NCBI GenBank assembly: GCA_016934595.1
Contig: JAFGSM010000034.1
Location: forward strand, 1 to 53,440
Source of the DNA: a bacterium
GTDB taxonomy: Bacteria; SZUA-182; DTGQ01; JAFGSM01
DNA: 53,440 bases
Reading direction: 5' to 3'
Positions 8,575 through 16,409 of this stretch are shown piece by piece. Position 1 is the stretch's first letter, and every line of letters starts with the position of its first letter. The notes under the pieces are model-generated. The model had not been told where the DNA came from. It made no database searches and saw only the letters and a program-made list of their open reading frames with translations. The translations under genes were made by a program, and so were the position numbers.

Positions 8575-9138
8575 CTAAAAAAGCAATGTAGTCAGATATG
8601 CAAAAAGCAATGGGTTGGCGGTTGAAAGCAATGCCTTCCCATCCAAAAGTCCGCTTGCATAAAGAACAGCCAGAAGACTAAACAATGGCGCGGGTGTGGG
8701 ATTGGCTACCGTTTGAATTACAGGAGCAGGTGTTGCTATAGCTGTAGGCGTTGCCACGACAGGCGCCCCAAGCACGCCTGTTGCCCCTATCAAGATTACA
8801 CCTGGTGTTGTTCCTCCTACGAGCGTCAAAGTAGGAGATGTAAAGATAATGGTCGCATTTGGCGAGCGCGGATAAGGGGACAACAGTGCAGGCGCGGGGC
8901 TGGACATCGGGGCAAATGTGCCCCCTAATGCCAAATTATTCCCATAAAACGGGGGGAAAATGTTTGCATACGGGAAATAGTTTCTTCCGAAGGGAACAAA
9001 TGGCGAATAAAATGGATGGCTGATCCATGGAAATCCTAATGACCCAAATGGGAACTGGGCAAATCCTTTTTGGCTGAAGACACAAAAGATACCAACAATG
9101 ATTATCAAAAACATGGTAAAAATCTTATAAAACTTCAT
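8575..9138 (-). CDS. Secreted Pro/Phe-rich low-complexity protein B
   Basis: 187 aa. A GAGGAG ribosome-binding site precedes the ATG. The signal peptide MKFYKIFTMFLIIIVGIF ends at GFA, and the mature protein begins QFPFGSLGFPW. The first 70 mature residues are aromatic and Pro rich (HPFYSPFVPFGRNYFPY), followed by a Thr/Ala/Pro/Val-rich tail (APVVATPTAIATPAPVIQT). It is paralogous in layout, though not closely in sequence, to its two neighbours. The gene lies 39 bases from the next, so they are probably cotranscribed. Function unknown; a surface or matrix component is a guess from composition. Confidence 0.7.
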   Translation of the reverse strand: MKFYKIFTMFLIIIVGIFCVFSQKGFAQFPFGSLGFPWISHPFYSPFVPFGRNYFPYANIFPPFYGNNLALGGTFAPMSSPAPALLSPYPRSPNATIIFTSPTLTLVGGTTPGVILIGATGVLGAPVVATPTAIATPAPVIQTVANPTPAPLFSLLAVLYASGLLDGKALLSTANPLLFAYLTTLLF

Positions 9139-9209
9139 GTTAAACTCTCCTCATTATTATAGAAAGCCGTCAAAGCATGTTTTTTTCATCCTCAATCGCA
9201 TTATTACTA

Positions 9210-9605
9210 TTATTCCGGCAGGGTCAGGAAAAGTATCAAAAACACCAAAGTGCTGGGCGTAAGATTAAGTGTCCCAAGCGGGGCATACGCTGTTACAGGG
9301 GTGGTTGTCTGGGGTAAAACAATAAAGGTTGCAGCCGCAGACCGGCCTATAGTTGAAGGAACGGCAACCAAAGGGGCTATGAGAGGGTTAAAGCCCGTCC
9401 CTCCAATAACAGGGGGCGGAGGGAAAAGGGCGGGAAACAGGCCGTATGATGGATACATAAAGCCAAATCCTGCGGGATATCCGGCAAAATAAGGATTTAA
9501 TGCGAAGGGAAAGAACTGGGCAGAACATGTTGTGTTCAAAGAAAACATCAAAACAGATATTGTCAGTACACATAAAAATAAACTCAAAACATATGATGCT
9601 CTCAT
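9210..9605 (-). CDS. Secreted Pro/Phe-rich low-complexity protein C
   Basis: 131 aa, first gene of the leftward trio. An AAGGAG site precedes the ATG. The signal peptide (MRASYVLSLFLCVLTISVLM, ending at CSA) gives a mature N-terminus QFFPFALNPYF. The body contains FGFMYPSYGLFPALFPPPP and then a Thr/Val/Pro-rich tail. No domain is recognised. The same AQ-F-x-x-F start after cleavage occurs in proteins A and B, and AQY in the repeat protein at 40510-41154, suggesting a lineage-specific family of exported structural proteins. Confidence 0.68.
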   Translation of the reverse strand: MRASYVLSLFLCVLTISVLMFSLNTTCSAQFFPFALNPYFAGYPAGFGFMYPSYGLFPALFPPPPVIGGTGFNPLIAPLVAVPSTIGRSAAATFIVLPQTTTPVTAYAPLGTLNLTPSTLVFLILFLTLPE

Positions 9606-9875
9606 CTTTTGTCTCCTTCTATTTTAGATCAAAAGTCCTAAGAACATTACCTATCAAAGAAAAGGGAAATTTTATTTTGATTGACTCGCAAAAGGCGGTG
9701 AGGGCGGAAAAATCCGCAATCACCCGTTGATTATTTTTTTATATTTCAAATTTTACATCATTTTACATCTTAAATGTATAATAATATTATTATGTCAATT
9801 AAATTCTTTTGATAACATTATACATAATCCTGGGATTTTTATCAAGCTGGATTTCCGCTATTTCTTTCATCCTTT

Positions 9876-11561
9876 TCAATACTCCATCTGTTCCAGCCGC
9901 CTGTAACCTAATAATACAGGGGCAACGCCTACAACAACCGTGGCTGCCACTGTTATTATCCATGCAATGGCTTTCATGGAACGAAAGGTCCTTAGCGGGA
10001 TGGAGCCTTGTACCTCATAGCTATAGACAGGGGCTGCAAAGGCGCCTATCATGGCGATGGAATAAAACAGGGCGATGATCAGGTTCAGCGTCCCCCCAAA
10101 ACCTGAAACGATCTTGGCTGTATTGTCCTCTTTGAAATTGGGATATATGGAACCCAAACCTATTGACAGGCCCACAAGTCCAAAACTGGCAAGCCCTGCG
10201 ATTCCGCAGGAGACATAAGTCATGGACCGGCTTGTCTCCAGGATGACATTTGTGGCATATATCAAAGACTCGCTCATCAGCAGTATGCCCAAGAGGTTTA
10301 TCACAAACTTTTGAAAGATCAACCTGCGGAAGGTTATAGGGGCAAGGCCGAGCACCCATATCTTATTCCCCTCAAGGCTCATCAAAGGGAAAAGGAACCT
10401 GACTGTAAGGGATGCAAGGACGAGCAAGGTCGCCATGAGATTCAGGAAAGTAATAGACACCCTCCAGAATGGATTGACTGCCTCTGTGGGTATGTTCCGC
10501 AGGTTAAAGATATATATCCCCAGTATGCTGAAATAGATCAAAAACTGGGACCACTGGCCAGGGTCTCTGAGGAATATCTTTATGTCTTTTATAACCATAG
10601 CCAAAGTCGATCTTGGCAGAAAAGCAATCATTTGAGCCATGCGGTTTATGATGCCCTTCTCAACCGGATACCTGCGATCCTTCCTACCTCCCCTTGAGGC
10701 TGCCCATCCTGAAAAAAACGCCCTTTGGGCGATGAACCAGTCGATCTGGAGGACAAACAGTGTGGTGATGGCAAAGGACATAAAATAAAACGCTGCATCC
10801 CTAAACCTGCTAACACTTGAGCAGATAATAGATCTGGATATCCAGCAGCCAGGGAAAAGCGGGTGCCTTAAAAAACGCAGATGCTGCAAGAGCTCGTTCA
10901 TGACAAAATCTATCTCCGTCCTTGCAGAGAATGCGGGCCTGATATTTATCTTGTAGGCCCAATAGATGCCAGCAAGCACCGCTAATACGATGGCGATGAT
11001 CACATATTTCATCTTCTGAAAATCCAGAAAACTCATAAATATCAGGATGATAAGGGCTGCCAGGGCCGTCGGCAAAATCAGAAAAGGGATAAAATAGAAG
11101 GGAATCGTGACATAAAACCAAAAAGGCACCTGTTTTATAATCGCATAAGCGATTATAAAAGGCACTCCCAGAAACAGAAACGCCCAGGAGCTGAAGAACA
11201 CGGACTGAAAAAACCTGTAAAAGAATATCACCGTGTCCTGTATGGGTTTTGAAAACAGAAAATCCACCTCACGGGATGTATAAAAGGTGACATAACAGAC
11301 GATGACGCTGCTTAATGCAAGCATTACAAAAAGGGCTGCAAAGAAGAGATATATCGTCTCATCCATAAGGATAGAACCCACAAAAGGAAAGCGGTTTAAA
11401 AACCTGAAGCCCCTATGGAATAAGATCAAAGCGCCTATCCAAAAAAGGCACATAAAGGCCAGGATAAAGGAAACCTTAAGCATAGGCTCTTCCTTTATCC
11501 TTGCGATATTATTCCTGAGCATCCAGACTTGTGACTTTGCAATGGCCCTCAAACCATCCAT
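9876..11561 (-). CDS. ABC-2-type exporter membrane protein
   Basis: A 561-aa polytopic protein with about twelve hydrophobic segments arranged as two similar halves, starting with a cytoplasmic MDGLRAIAKSQVWMLRNNI. It resembles large ABC-2 permeases that work with one ATPase, which lies directly upstream (11612-12334). The amphipathic loop SREVDFLFSKPI in the first half and SLEGNKIWVLGLAPITFRR in the second are coupling-type segments between helices. The substrate is unknown. The operon order is transglutaminase-like protein, ATPase, permease. Confidence 0.8.
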   Translation of the reverse strand: MDGLRAIAKSQVWMLRNNIARIKEEPMLKVSFILAFMCLFWIGALILFHRGFRFLNRFPFVGSILMDETIYLFFAALFVMLALSSVIVCYVTFYTSREVDFLFSKPIQDTVIFFYRFFQSVFFSSWAFLFLGVPFIIAYAIIKQVPFWFYVTIPFYFIPFLILPTALAALIILIFMSFLDFQKMKYVIIAIVLAVLAGIYWAYKINIRPAFSARTEIDFVMNELLQHLRFLRHPLFPGCWISRSIICSSVSRFRDAAFYFMSFAITTLFVLQIDWFIAQRAFFSGWAASRGGRKDRRYPVEKGIINRMAQMIAFLPRSTLAMVIKDIKIFLRDPGQWSQFLIYFSILGIYIFNLRNIPTEAVNPFWRVSITFLNLMATLLVLASLTVRFLFPLMSLEGNKIWVLGLAPITFRRLIFQKFVINLLGILLMSESLIYATNVILETSRSMTYVSCGIAGLASFGLVGLSIGLGSIYPNFKEDNTAKIVSGFGGTLNLIIALFYSIAMIGAFAAPVYSYEVQGSIPLRTFRSMKAIAWIITVAATVVVGVAPVLLGYRRLEQMEY

Positions 11562-11611
11562 TTTATCATCCCGTTATCCATAGGAAAATTGTCTTAAAAC
11601 GACCCGTTTTG

Positions 11612-12334
11612 CTATTCTTCAGCAGTTATCTTTAAAAACACATCCTCCAGCCTGACAGAGTCTTCAACGCCCATTTTAATCTCATCAACCGTTCCGAGGC
11701 TTATCAATCTCCCGTTGTGTATGATGCCTACGCGGTCAGCGATCTCTTCCGCAAGGCTGAGTGTATGTGTAGCCATGAATATGGCCGTGCCCTGGCGTGA
11801 GCGTTCCTTCAGGATATCCTTGACCAGGCGGACGCTCCTTGGATCAAGCCCCACCATAGGCTCATCTATCACTATCAACCTTGGGTCATGCAGAAGGGCC
11901 GAACAGATAACCACCTTCTGCTTCATCCCGTGGGAATAATTCTCCATAAGCATATCCCCGTAATCCTGCATACTAAAGAGGCCGAGGAGTCGCTCTATCT
12001 CCTTTTGATAATGCTGCCTATCAATGTTATACAGCTCCCCTGTGAAATAAAGGAATTCCCTGCCTGTCAGTTTTTCATAAACATAGGGCACGTCAGGCAC
12101 ATAGCTGATGAGCCTTTTTGCCTCGATGGCCTTTGATGTCATCGAATACCCCCCCACAAACACACTCCCCTGGGTCGGCCTCAAAAGCCCGGCTATGATC
12201 TTTATGGTCGTGGTCTTGCCTGCCCCGTTCGGCCCCAAAAAGGCAAAGAACTCCCCTTCAGGGATGCTCAGGGTAAGGTTGTCCACCGCCACTGTATTTC
12301 CGAATTTTTTGGTAAGTTCCTTAATCTCGATCAA
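11612..12334 (-). CDS. ABC transporter ATP-binding protein
   Basis: 240 aa if it starts at the TTG at 12334, which has GAGGGA five bases upstream; a GTG at 12352 would add six residues. Walker A is GPNGAGKTT, the Q-loop region is followed by the variant signature YSHGMKQK, Walker B is LIVIDEP and the switch His is in ATHTLSLAEE. It overlaps the end of the transglutaminase-like gene by 14 bases and is followed by the ABC-2 permease after 50 bases. It powers that exporter. Confidence 0.92.
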   Translation of the reverse strand: MIEIKELTKKFGNTVAVDNLTLSIPEGEFFAFLGPNGAGKTTTIKIIAGLLRPTQGSVFVGGYSMTSKAIEAKRLISYVPDVPYVYEKLTGREFLYFTGELYNIDRQHYQKEIERLLGLFSMQDYGDMLMENYSHGMKQKVVICSALLHDPRLIVIDEPMVGLDPRSVRLVKDILKERSRQGTAIFMATHTLSLAEEIADRVGIIHNGRLISLGTVDEIKMGVEDSVRLEDVFLKITAEE

Positions 12335-13856
12335 CGAAATCCCTCGATACACTGGCTTCCAGCACCTCTATCTTTATCTTTCCCAGTGTCATTGCTAGCC
12401 TTGCCTGAGAGGACAGATCCCCTGACACAAGCTCGATGTGCGTCGCGTCGGCCACAGGCTGCCCGAATGTGGGGTCAAGATGCACCCATTCGCCCACATA
12501 TACCTTAGGCCAGGCATGATAATAAAACCCGTCCTCCAAAAAAACAAGCCCTGCGCAGATATCGGCGGGTATTCCGCAAGACCTTGCAAGCGCCACAAAA
12601 AGCGTTGCATGCTCATTGCAGTCCCCTTGCCTGTGCAAGAGAACCGATGTGGCGACAGGTATCCCTGCGCAGAATGTCTTTTCAATATTCTTGTTCACCC
12701 ATTCACCGATCCTTGTTGCAGCAAGCCAGATGTTGGTCTCTTTGCCTATGATATCAATGGCCATTGACCTTATTTCAGGGTCATCGCTTTGCACCCACAT
12801 AGAGGCATCAAGAAAAAGGCTGTATTCCTTCCCCTCGTAAGGCAAGGACATGGCCGCATCCTTATCAGGGAAAACCGCCTGAATTTCCAGTATCCCCTCG
12901 CCTTGATCCGCAACCCTTTGCCTTTTCCCGTCAAAGTTGAAGTCATCAAGGTCAACGCCTGAAATCCTTATCCTCATAAATCCGACAGAACGGGGATTAT
13001 TGCTTATGCCTCTATTGGTTTTCACTGCGAAATCTGAAAGCATGTCCGCCCTTTTGCCAGTATCCTCTACCATATATTGATCTATCCTCTCCTTTGTATC
13101 CACCCGCATCAACCAGCCATTCGCTGTTTCCTCCCTTACCACTCGGCCCTTATCGTCTATCCATGATCTTGAGACCAGCCCCCCGAATCTTGTCTCCAAT
13201 ACAAGATAGTTATCCTCCATGCCGGTCACCTCCACAGTAGTTGGCTCAGCAGTCAGCGTGAGGGGATTAAAGATATGCAATTCATAAGAGTCACCTACCT
13301 TAAGCCCCCTTCCCCTGTAAATGGACAAGATGCTGTTTTCAAGAAAGAGGTCATCCGCTGCCTCAAAAATCCTTTTGTATCTTGTCTTATCTTGCATTAC
13401 CTCGACAAGCAGATGGTCGCCTATCCTCTTCCCTGTCAGGTTTATGCCTGCCATGCCGGATATCATTGCCTCGAATTTAAGAAGGCGAAATGTCCCGTCA
13501 AGCATCTGAACAGAATTAAACCTTATATCCTTCGGTTGTCCGAACATTGTAAAACGAAGAAAGGAATCAGCCTTGACCAGATACCCCTTCCCTTCCCTCT
13601 TTTTATAGGCATACGGCCCGATAGACGTGTGCATATAGCCTGCCCATTGACCTCCGACAAATATGCTCTTCCAGGTATCCACCTCAAGATCCTGTGGTAT
13701 GAGATTTCTGAAGTTGGCCTCAACCCCCTTTTCCCTCAAAAACCCCTCCCTTTTTATCAACAGGAACATCATAGCCACCCAGGATATAACTATCAGGATG
13801 TTCATGGAAACCGTTAGTATGCGCCCCTTTTTCAAACGGTAACCTCTCCTATCCAC
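12321..13856 (-). CDS. Membrane-anchored transglutaminase-like protein
   Basis: 511 aa with one N-terminal membrane helix (about 13-33) and a large periplasmic part. The C-terminal transglutaminase/protease-like domain has the full catalytic triad: Cys413 in HRQGDCNEHA, His447 in YYHAWPKVYV and Asp461 in VHLDPTFGQ. The region 55-300 is beta-rich with no named domain. Such proteins may cleave or cross-link peptides or process an exported substrate. Its place at the head of an ABC exporter operon suggests a maturation role (inference). The start overlaps the end of cutA by 25 bases. Confidence 0.85.
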   Translation of the reverse strand: MDRRGYRLKKGRILTVSMNILIVISWVAMMFLLIKREGFLREKGVEANFRNLIPQDLEVDTWKSIFVGGQWAGYMHTSIGPYAYKKREGKGYLVKADSFLRFTMFGQPKDIRFNSVQMLDGTFRLLKFEAMISGMAGINLTGKRIGDHLLVEVMQDKTRYKRIFEAADDLFLENSILSIYRGRGLKVGDSYELHIFNPLTLTAEPTTVEVTGMEDNYLVLETRFGGLVSRSWIDDKGRVVREETANGWLMRVDTKERIDQYMVEDTGKRADMLSDFAVKTNRGISNNPRSVGFMRIRISGVDLDDFNFDGKRQRVADQGEGILEIQAVFPDKDAAMSLPYEGKEYSLFLDASMWVQSDDPEIRSMAIDIIGKETNIWLAATRIGEWVNKNIEKTFCAGIPVATSVLLHRQGDCNEHATLFVALARSCGIPADICAGLVFLEDGFYYHAWPKVYVGEWVHLDPTFGQPVADATHIELVSGDLSSQARLAMTLGKIKIEVLEASVSRDFVDRD

Positions 13857-14137
13857 CTCAAATAATCAGGGTTGCCATCTTCTATCTCAAGGACGATTAT
13901 CTCAGGGACCTCGTAAGCATGAAGAACCTTGATCCTTTTTATCACATCATCAACCAATGAGGGTTTTGTCTTCATAAGAAGCAGGGATTCTGTGTCTGAC
14001 TCCATCTTCCCTTTCCACCAATACCTGCTTGAGATGCCATGGATGATATTCACACAGGCGACCAGCCTTTCCTCAAGCAATCTTCCGCTAAGTCTTTCTG
14101 CCTCTTTTTCCTGACACGTACTCATGATAAGCTTCAT
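13832..14137 (-). CDS. cutA: CutA-family divalent-cation tolerance protein
   Basis: 101 aa, the usual CutA length. Motifs include KEAERLSGRLLEERLVACVN, SRYWWKGKM (the aromatic trimer-interface strand) and HAYEVPEIIVLEI. CutA forms a small cytoplasmic trimer of ferredoxin-like subunits and has been linked to copper tolerance; its biochemical role is not settled. It is the first gene of the leftward run that continues into the transglutaminase-like/ABC exporter genes. Confidence 0.93.
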   Translation of the reverse strand: MKLIMSTCQEKEAERLSGRLLEERLVACVNIIHGISSRYWWKGKMESDTESLLLMKTKPSLVDDVIKRIKVLHAYEVPEIIVLEIEDGNPDYLRWIGEVTV

Positions 14138-14174
14138 ATTAATCCTCCCTCCTGCAAAATCTAAAATTGGATGA

Positions 14175-14290
14175 ATCAGAAATTTGGAAACTCGATAGTC
14201 AGGATAGTTTTAAGAAACCTGTTGCATTTTAGACTGTCTGTAAAATCGAATATTATCTAAAGATACAAAATGAGTTTCCAAATTTCTGAT
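14175..14290. repeat. MITE-like palindromic element, copy 1
   Basis: A 116-bp non-coding element bounded by a perfect 19-bp inverted repeat, ATCAGAAATTTGGAAACTC (14175-14193) and its complement (14272-14290). Its right half, read on the minus strand, matches the sequence starting at 53354 over about 75 bases with few differences. This shows it is a dispersed repeat and not a local hairpin. No clear target-site duplication. Confidence 0.85.
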
Positions 14291-14450
14291 GAATGGTGTA
14301 TTAATAGGAATTTTACGACAAACCGCTGGGATCTTCAAAAAAGAGAACAATCAAAAAAAGAGAATGGTTTACCTCTATCGTAATTCTTGATATATTTATC
14401 ATAATTTTTAAAGTCAACAATACGAGATCATCGAAAACCGGAGGTGAGAA

Positions 14451-15641
14451 ATGCCGGCAGCAGAAAAGATTGCAAGGTTTATAGAAAAATCAAGCTGGAT
14501 TAGAAAGATGTTTGAAGAAGGCGCCATACTCAAGGCCAAATATGGGGCAGAAAATGTGTATGACTTCAGCCTTGGAAACCCTAATCTGGACCCGCCTCAG
14601 GTCTTTACTGAGACCCTGATCAAATGCATCACGGAAAAGACGCCCATGAAACACGGATATATGCCCAATGCGGGTTATCCGGAAGTAAGAAGGAGTGTGG
14701 CAAGACATCTCAAGGGGGAACAGGGTATCGATCTGACCGAAAATGAGATCATTATGACCTGCGGGGCAGGGGGAGGCCTGAATGTGATCTTCAAGGCCAT
14801 ACTTAATCCTGGCGATATCGTCCTTTGCCCTGCTCCCTATTTTGTAGAATATGAATTTTACGCTGACAACCACGGAGGCAGGATCGAGACAGCGCCTTGT
14901 CTGAAAGACTTTGACCTGGACATAGATGGACTTGCGTCAAGGGTAACGCCAAAGACCTCTGCCGTGCTTATAAATTCCCCAAACAATCCGACAGGCCGGG
15001 TCTACCCTGAAAAAACCATTGATAACCTTGTGGATATGCTCAGACAAAAGAACAAGGAGACAGGCAGGGCTATATATCTTGTGAGCGACGAGCCGTACCG
15101 CAAGATTGCATACGACGGGGTGAAAGTGCCCTCAATCCTTGCTGCTTATGAAAACAGCATCATGGTTACCTCTTATTCGAAAGACCTTTCCATCGCGGGA
15201 GAAAGGATCGGTTTCATAGCGCTAAACCCGAAGGCAGATGACGCAAAGACACTTATCAGCGTCATGGTTCTCGCAAACAGGATCCTGGGGTTTGTCAATG
15301 CCCCTGCCTCCATGCAGAAGGCGGTTGGAAGGCTTCAGGGCATTTCCGTTGACGCCCGCATTTATCAAAGGAAAAGGGATATGCTATGTGACGGCCTGAA
15401 ATCCATCGGATATGAATTTTTAAGGCCTCAGGGGGCATTTTATCTGTTTCCCAGATCCCCGATAGGGGATGAGACAGAATTCTGCAAGCGTCTGCTTGGG
15501 GAAAAAATCCTTGCAGTCCCAGGAAAGGGCTTTGGCGCGCCAGGATACTTCAGGCTCTCTTACTGCGTGGACGATTCAACCATTGAAAGGTCTATCCCTG
15601 CATTCAAAAGGGCATGGGAAAGTGTTTCAGGGCAAAGATAA
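14451..15641 (+). CDS. PLP-dependent class I/II aminotransferase
   Basis: 396 aa, aspartate-aminotransferase fold. The PLP Schiff-base Lys is K244 in TSYSKDLSIAGERIGF, the Asp that pairs with the pyridine nitrogen is in VSDEPYRK and NSPNNPTG marks the cofactor pocket. The start is the ATG after GGAGGTGA. Substrate cannot be assigned. The gene is followed by a DUF72 gene and a RuBisCO-like/cupin fusion; in Bacillus an aminotransferase (MtnE) neighbours the RuBisCO-like MtnW in methionine salvage, so a link to methylthio-metabolism is possible but unproven. Confidence 0.9.
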   Translation: MPAAEKIARFIEKSSWIRKMFEEGAILKAKYGAENVYDFSLGNPNLDPPQVFTETLIKCITEKTPMKHGYMPNAGYPEVRRSVARHLKGEQGIDLTENEIIMTCGAGGGLNVIFKAILNPGDIVLCPAPYFVEYEFYADNHGGRIETAPCLKDFDLDIDGLASRVTPKTSAVLINSPNNPTGRVYPEKTIDNLVDMLRQKNKETGRAIYLVSDEPYRKIAYDGVKVPSILAAYENSIMVTSYSKDLSIAGERIGFIALNPKADDAKTLISVMVLANRILGFVNAPASMQKAVGRLQGISVDARIYQRKRDMLCDGLKSIGYEFLRPQGAFYLFPRSPIGDETEFCKRLLGEKILAVPGKGFGAPGYFRLSYCVDDSTIERSIPAFKRAWESVSGQR

Positions 15642-15659
15642 ACATGGCAAAGATAAACA
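15631..15659 (+). repeat. Short tandem duplication across the aminotransferase stop
   Basis: GGCAAAGATAAACA occurs twice (15631-15644 and 15646-15659) one base apart. The first copy contains the stop codon of the aminotransferase; the second lies in the gap before the DUF72 gene. Confidence 0.8.
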
Positions 15660-15663
15660 GTGT

Positions 15664-16398
15664 ATGTCTGTAAAAAAATGGCGCATAGGCACATCAGGCT
15701 GGTCATACAAACATTGGGAGGGCAGGTTCTATCCCTATGGATTAAAGGCCGCTGAATGGCTTCCCTATTATTGCGACCGCTTCGATACGGTCGAGGTAAA
15801 CTCCTCATTCTACCGCCTCCCGTTTAAGGGTATGATAACAGGATGGCTGAAGAAGACGCCACCTGATTTTGGTTTTGTAATCAAAGGCAGCCGAAGGGTG
15901 ACTCATTTTCTAAAACTCCATAATATCCAAGAGCCTTTAAAGGCGCTTTTTGAAAGATTGGAACCGCTAAGAGAAAAGATACTGTGCATACTATGGCAGC
16001 TTCCGCCATCCATGAAACTGGATCTTGCATCGCTGGAGGGATTCCTTCGGCAACTGCCTGATACATACCGTTATGCCATTGAATTTCGCCATGCTTCGTG
16101 GATTGAAAAATGCACATTCCAATTGCTCGAAAGATATCAGTCCGCCCACTGCATACTGAGCGCCCCTGGACTTCCATGCAATACGGCCATCACCACTGAT
16201 TTCGCCTATATACGGTTCCATGGGATCAACCGCTGGTACAATTATGAATATACACAGGATGACCTTTTCTGGTGGAGGGATCAGATACAGAGGATCGGCG
16301 AGTCAGTTGAAAGGGTGCTTGCATATTTCAATAACGATTTTGACGCCTATGCAGTCAATAATGCCTTGAGCTTGAAGGATCTTCTTGAAAATAGTTGA
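15664..16398 (+). CDS. DUF72 (YecE-like) TIM-barrel protein
   Basis: 244 aa. The family start WRIGTSGWSYKHWEGRFYP follows the ATG at 15664; the open frame extends further up but that part overlaps the aminotransferase and has no similarity. Other landmarks are FDTVEVNSSFYRLP, FVIKGSRRVTH, CILWQLPPSMK, YAIEFRHASW and the C-terminal YFNNDFDAYAVNNA. The family is widespread but has no established biochemical role. Its stop overlaps an in-frame TTG of the next gene, so all three genes from 14451 to 17948 look like one operon. Confidence 0.9.
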   Translation: MSVKKWRIGTSGWSYKHWEGRFYPYGLKAAEWLPYYCDRFDTVEVNSSFYRLPFKGMITGWLKKTPPDFGFVIKGSRRVTHFLKLHNIQEPLKALFERLEPLREKILCILWQLPPSMKLDLASLEGFLRQLPDTYRYAIEFRHASWIEKCTFQLLERYQSAHCILSAPGLPCNTAITTDFAYIRFHGINRWYNYEYTQDDLFWWRDQIQRIGESVERVLAYFNNDFDAYAVNNALSLKDLLENS

Positions 16399-16409
16399 AA
16401 ACAAAAAAG

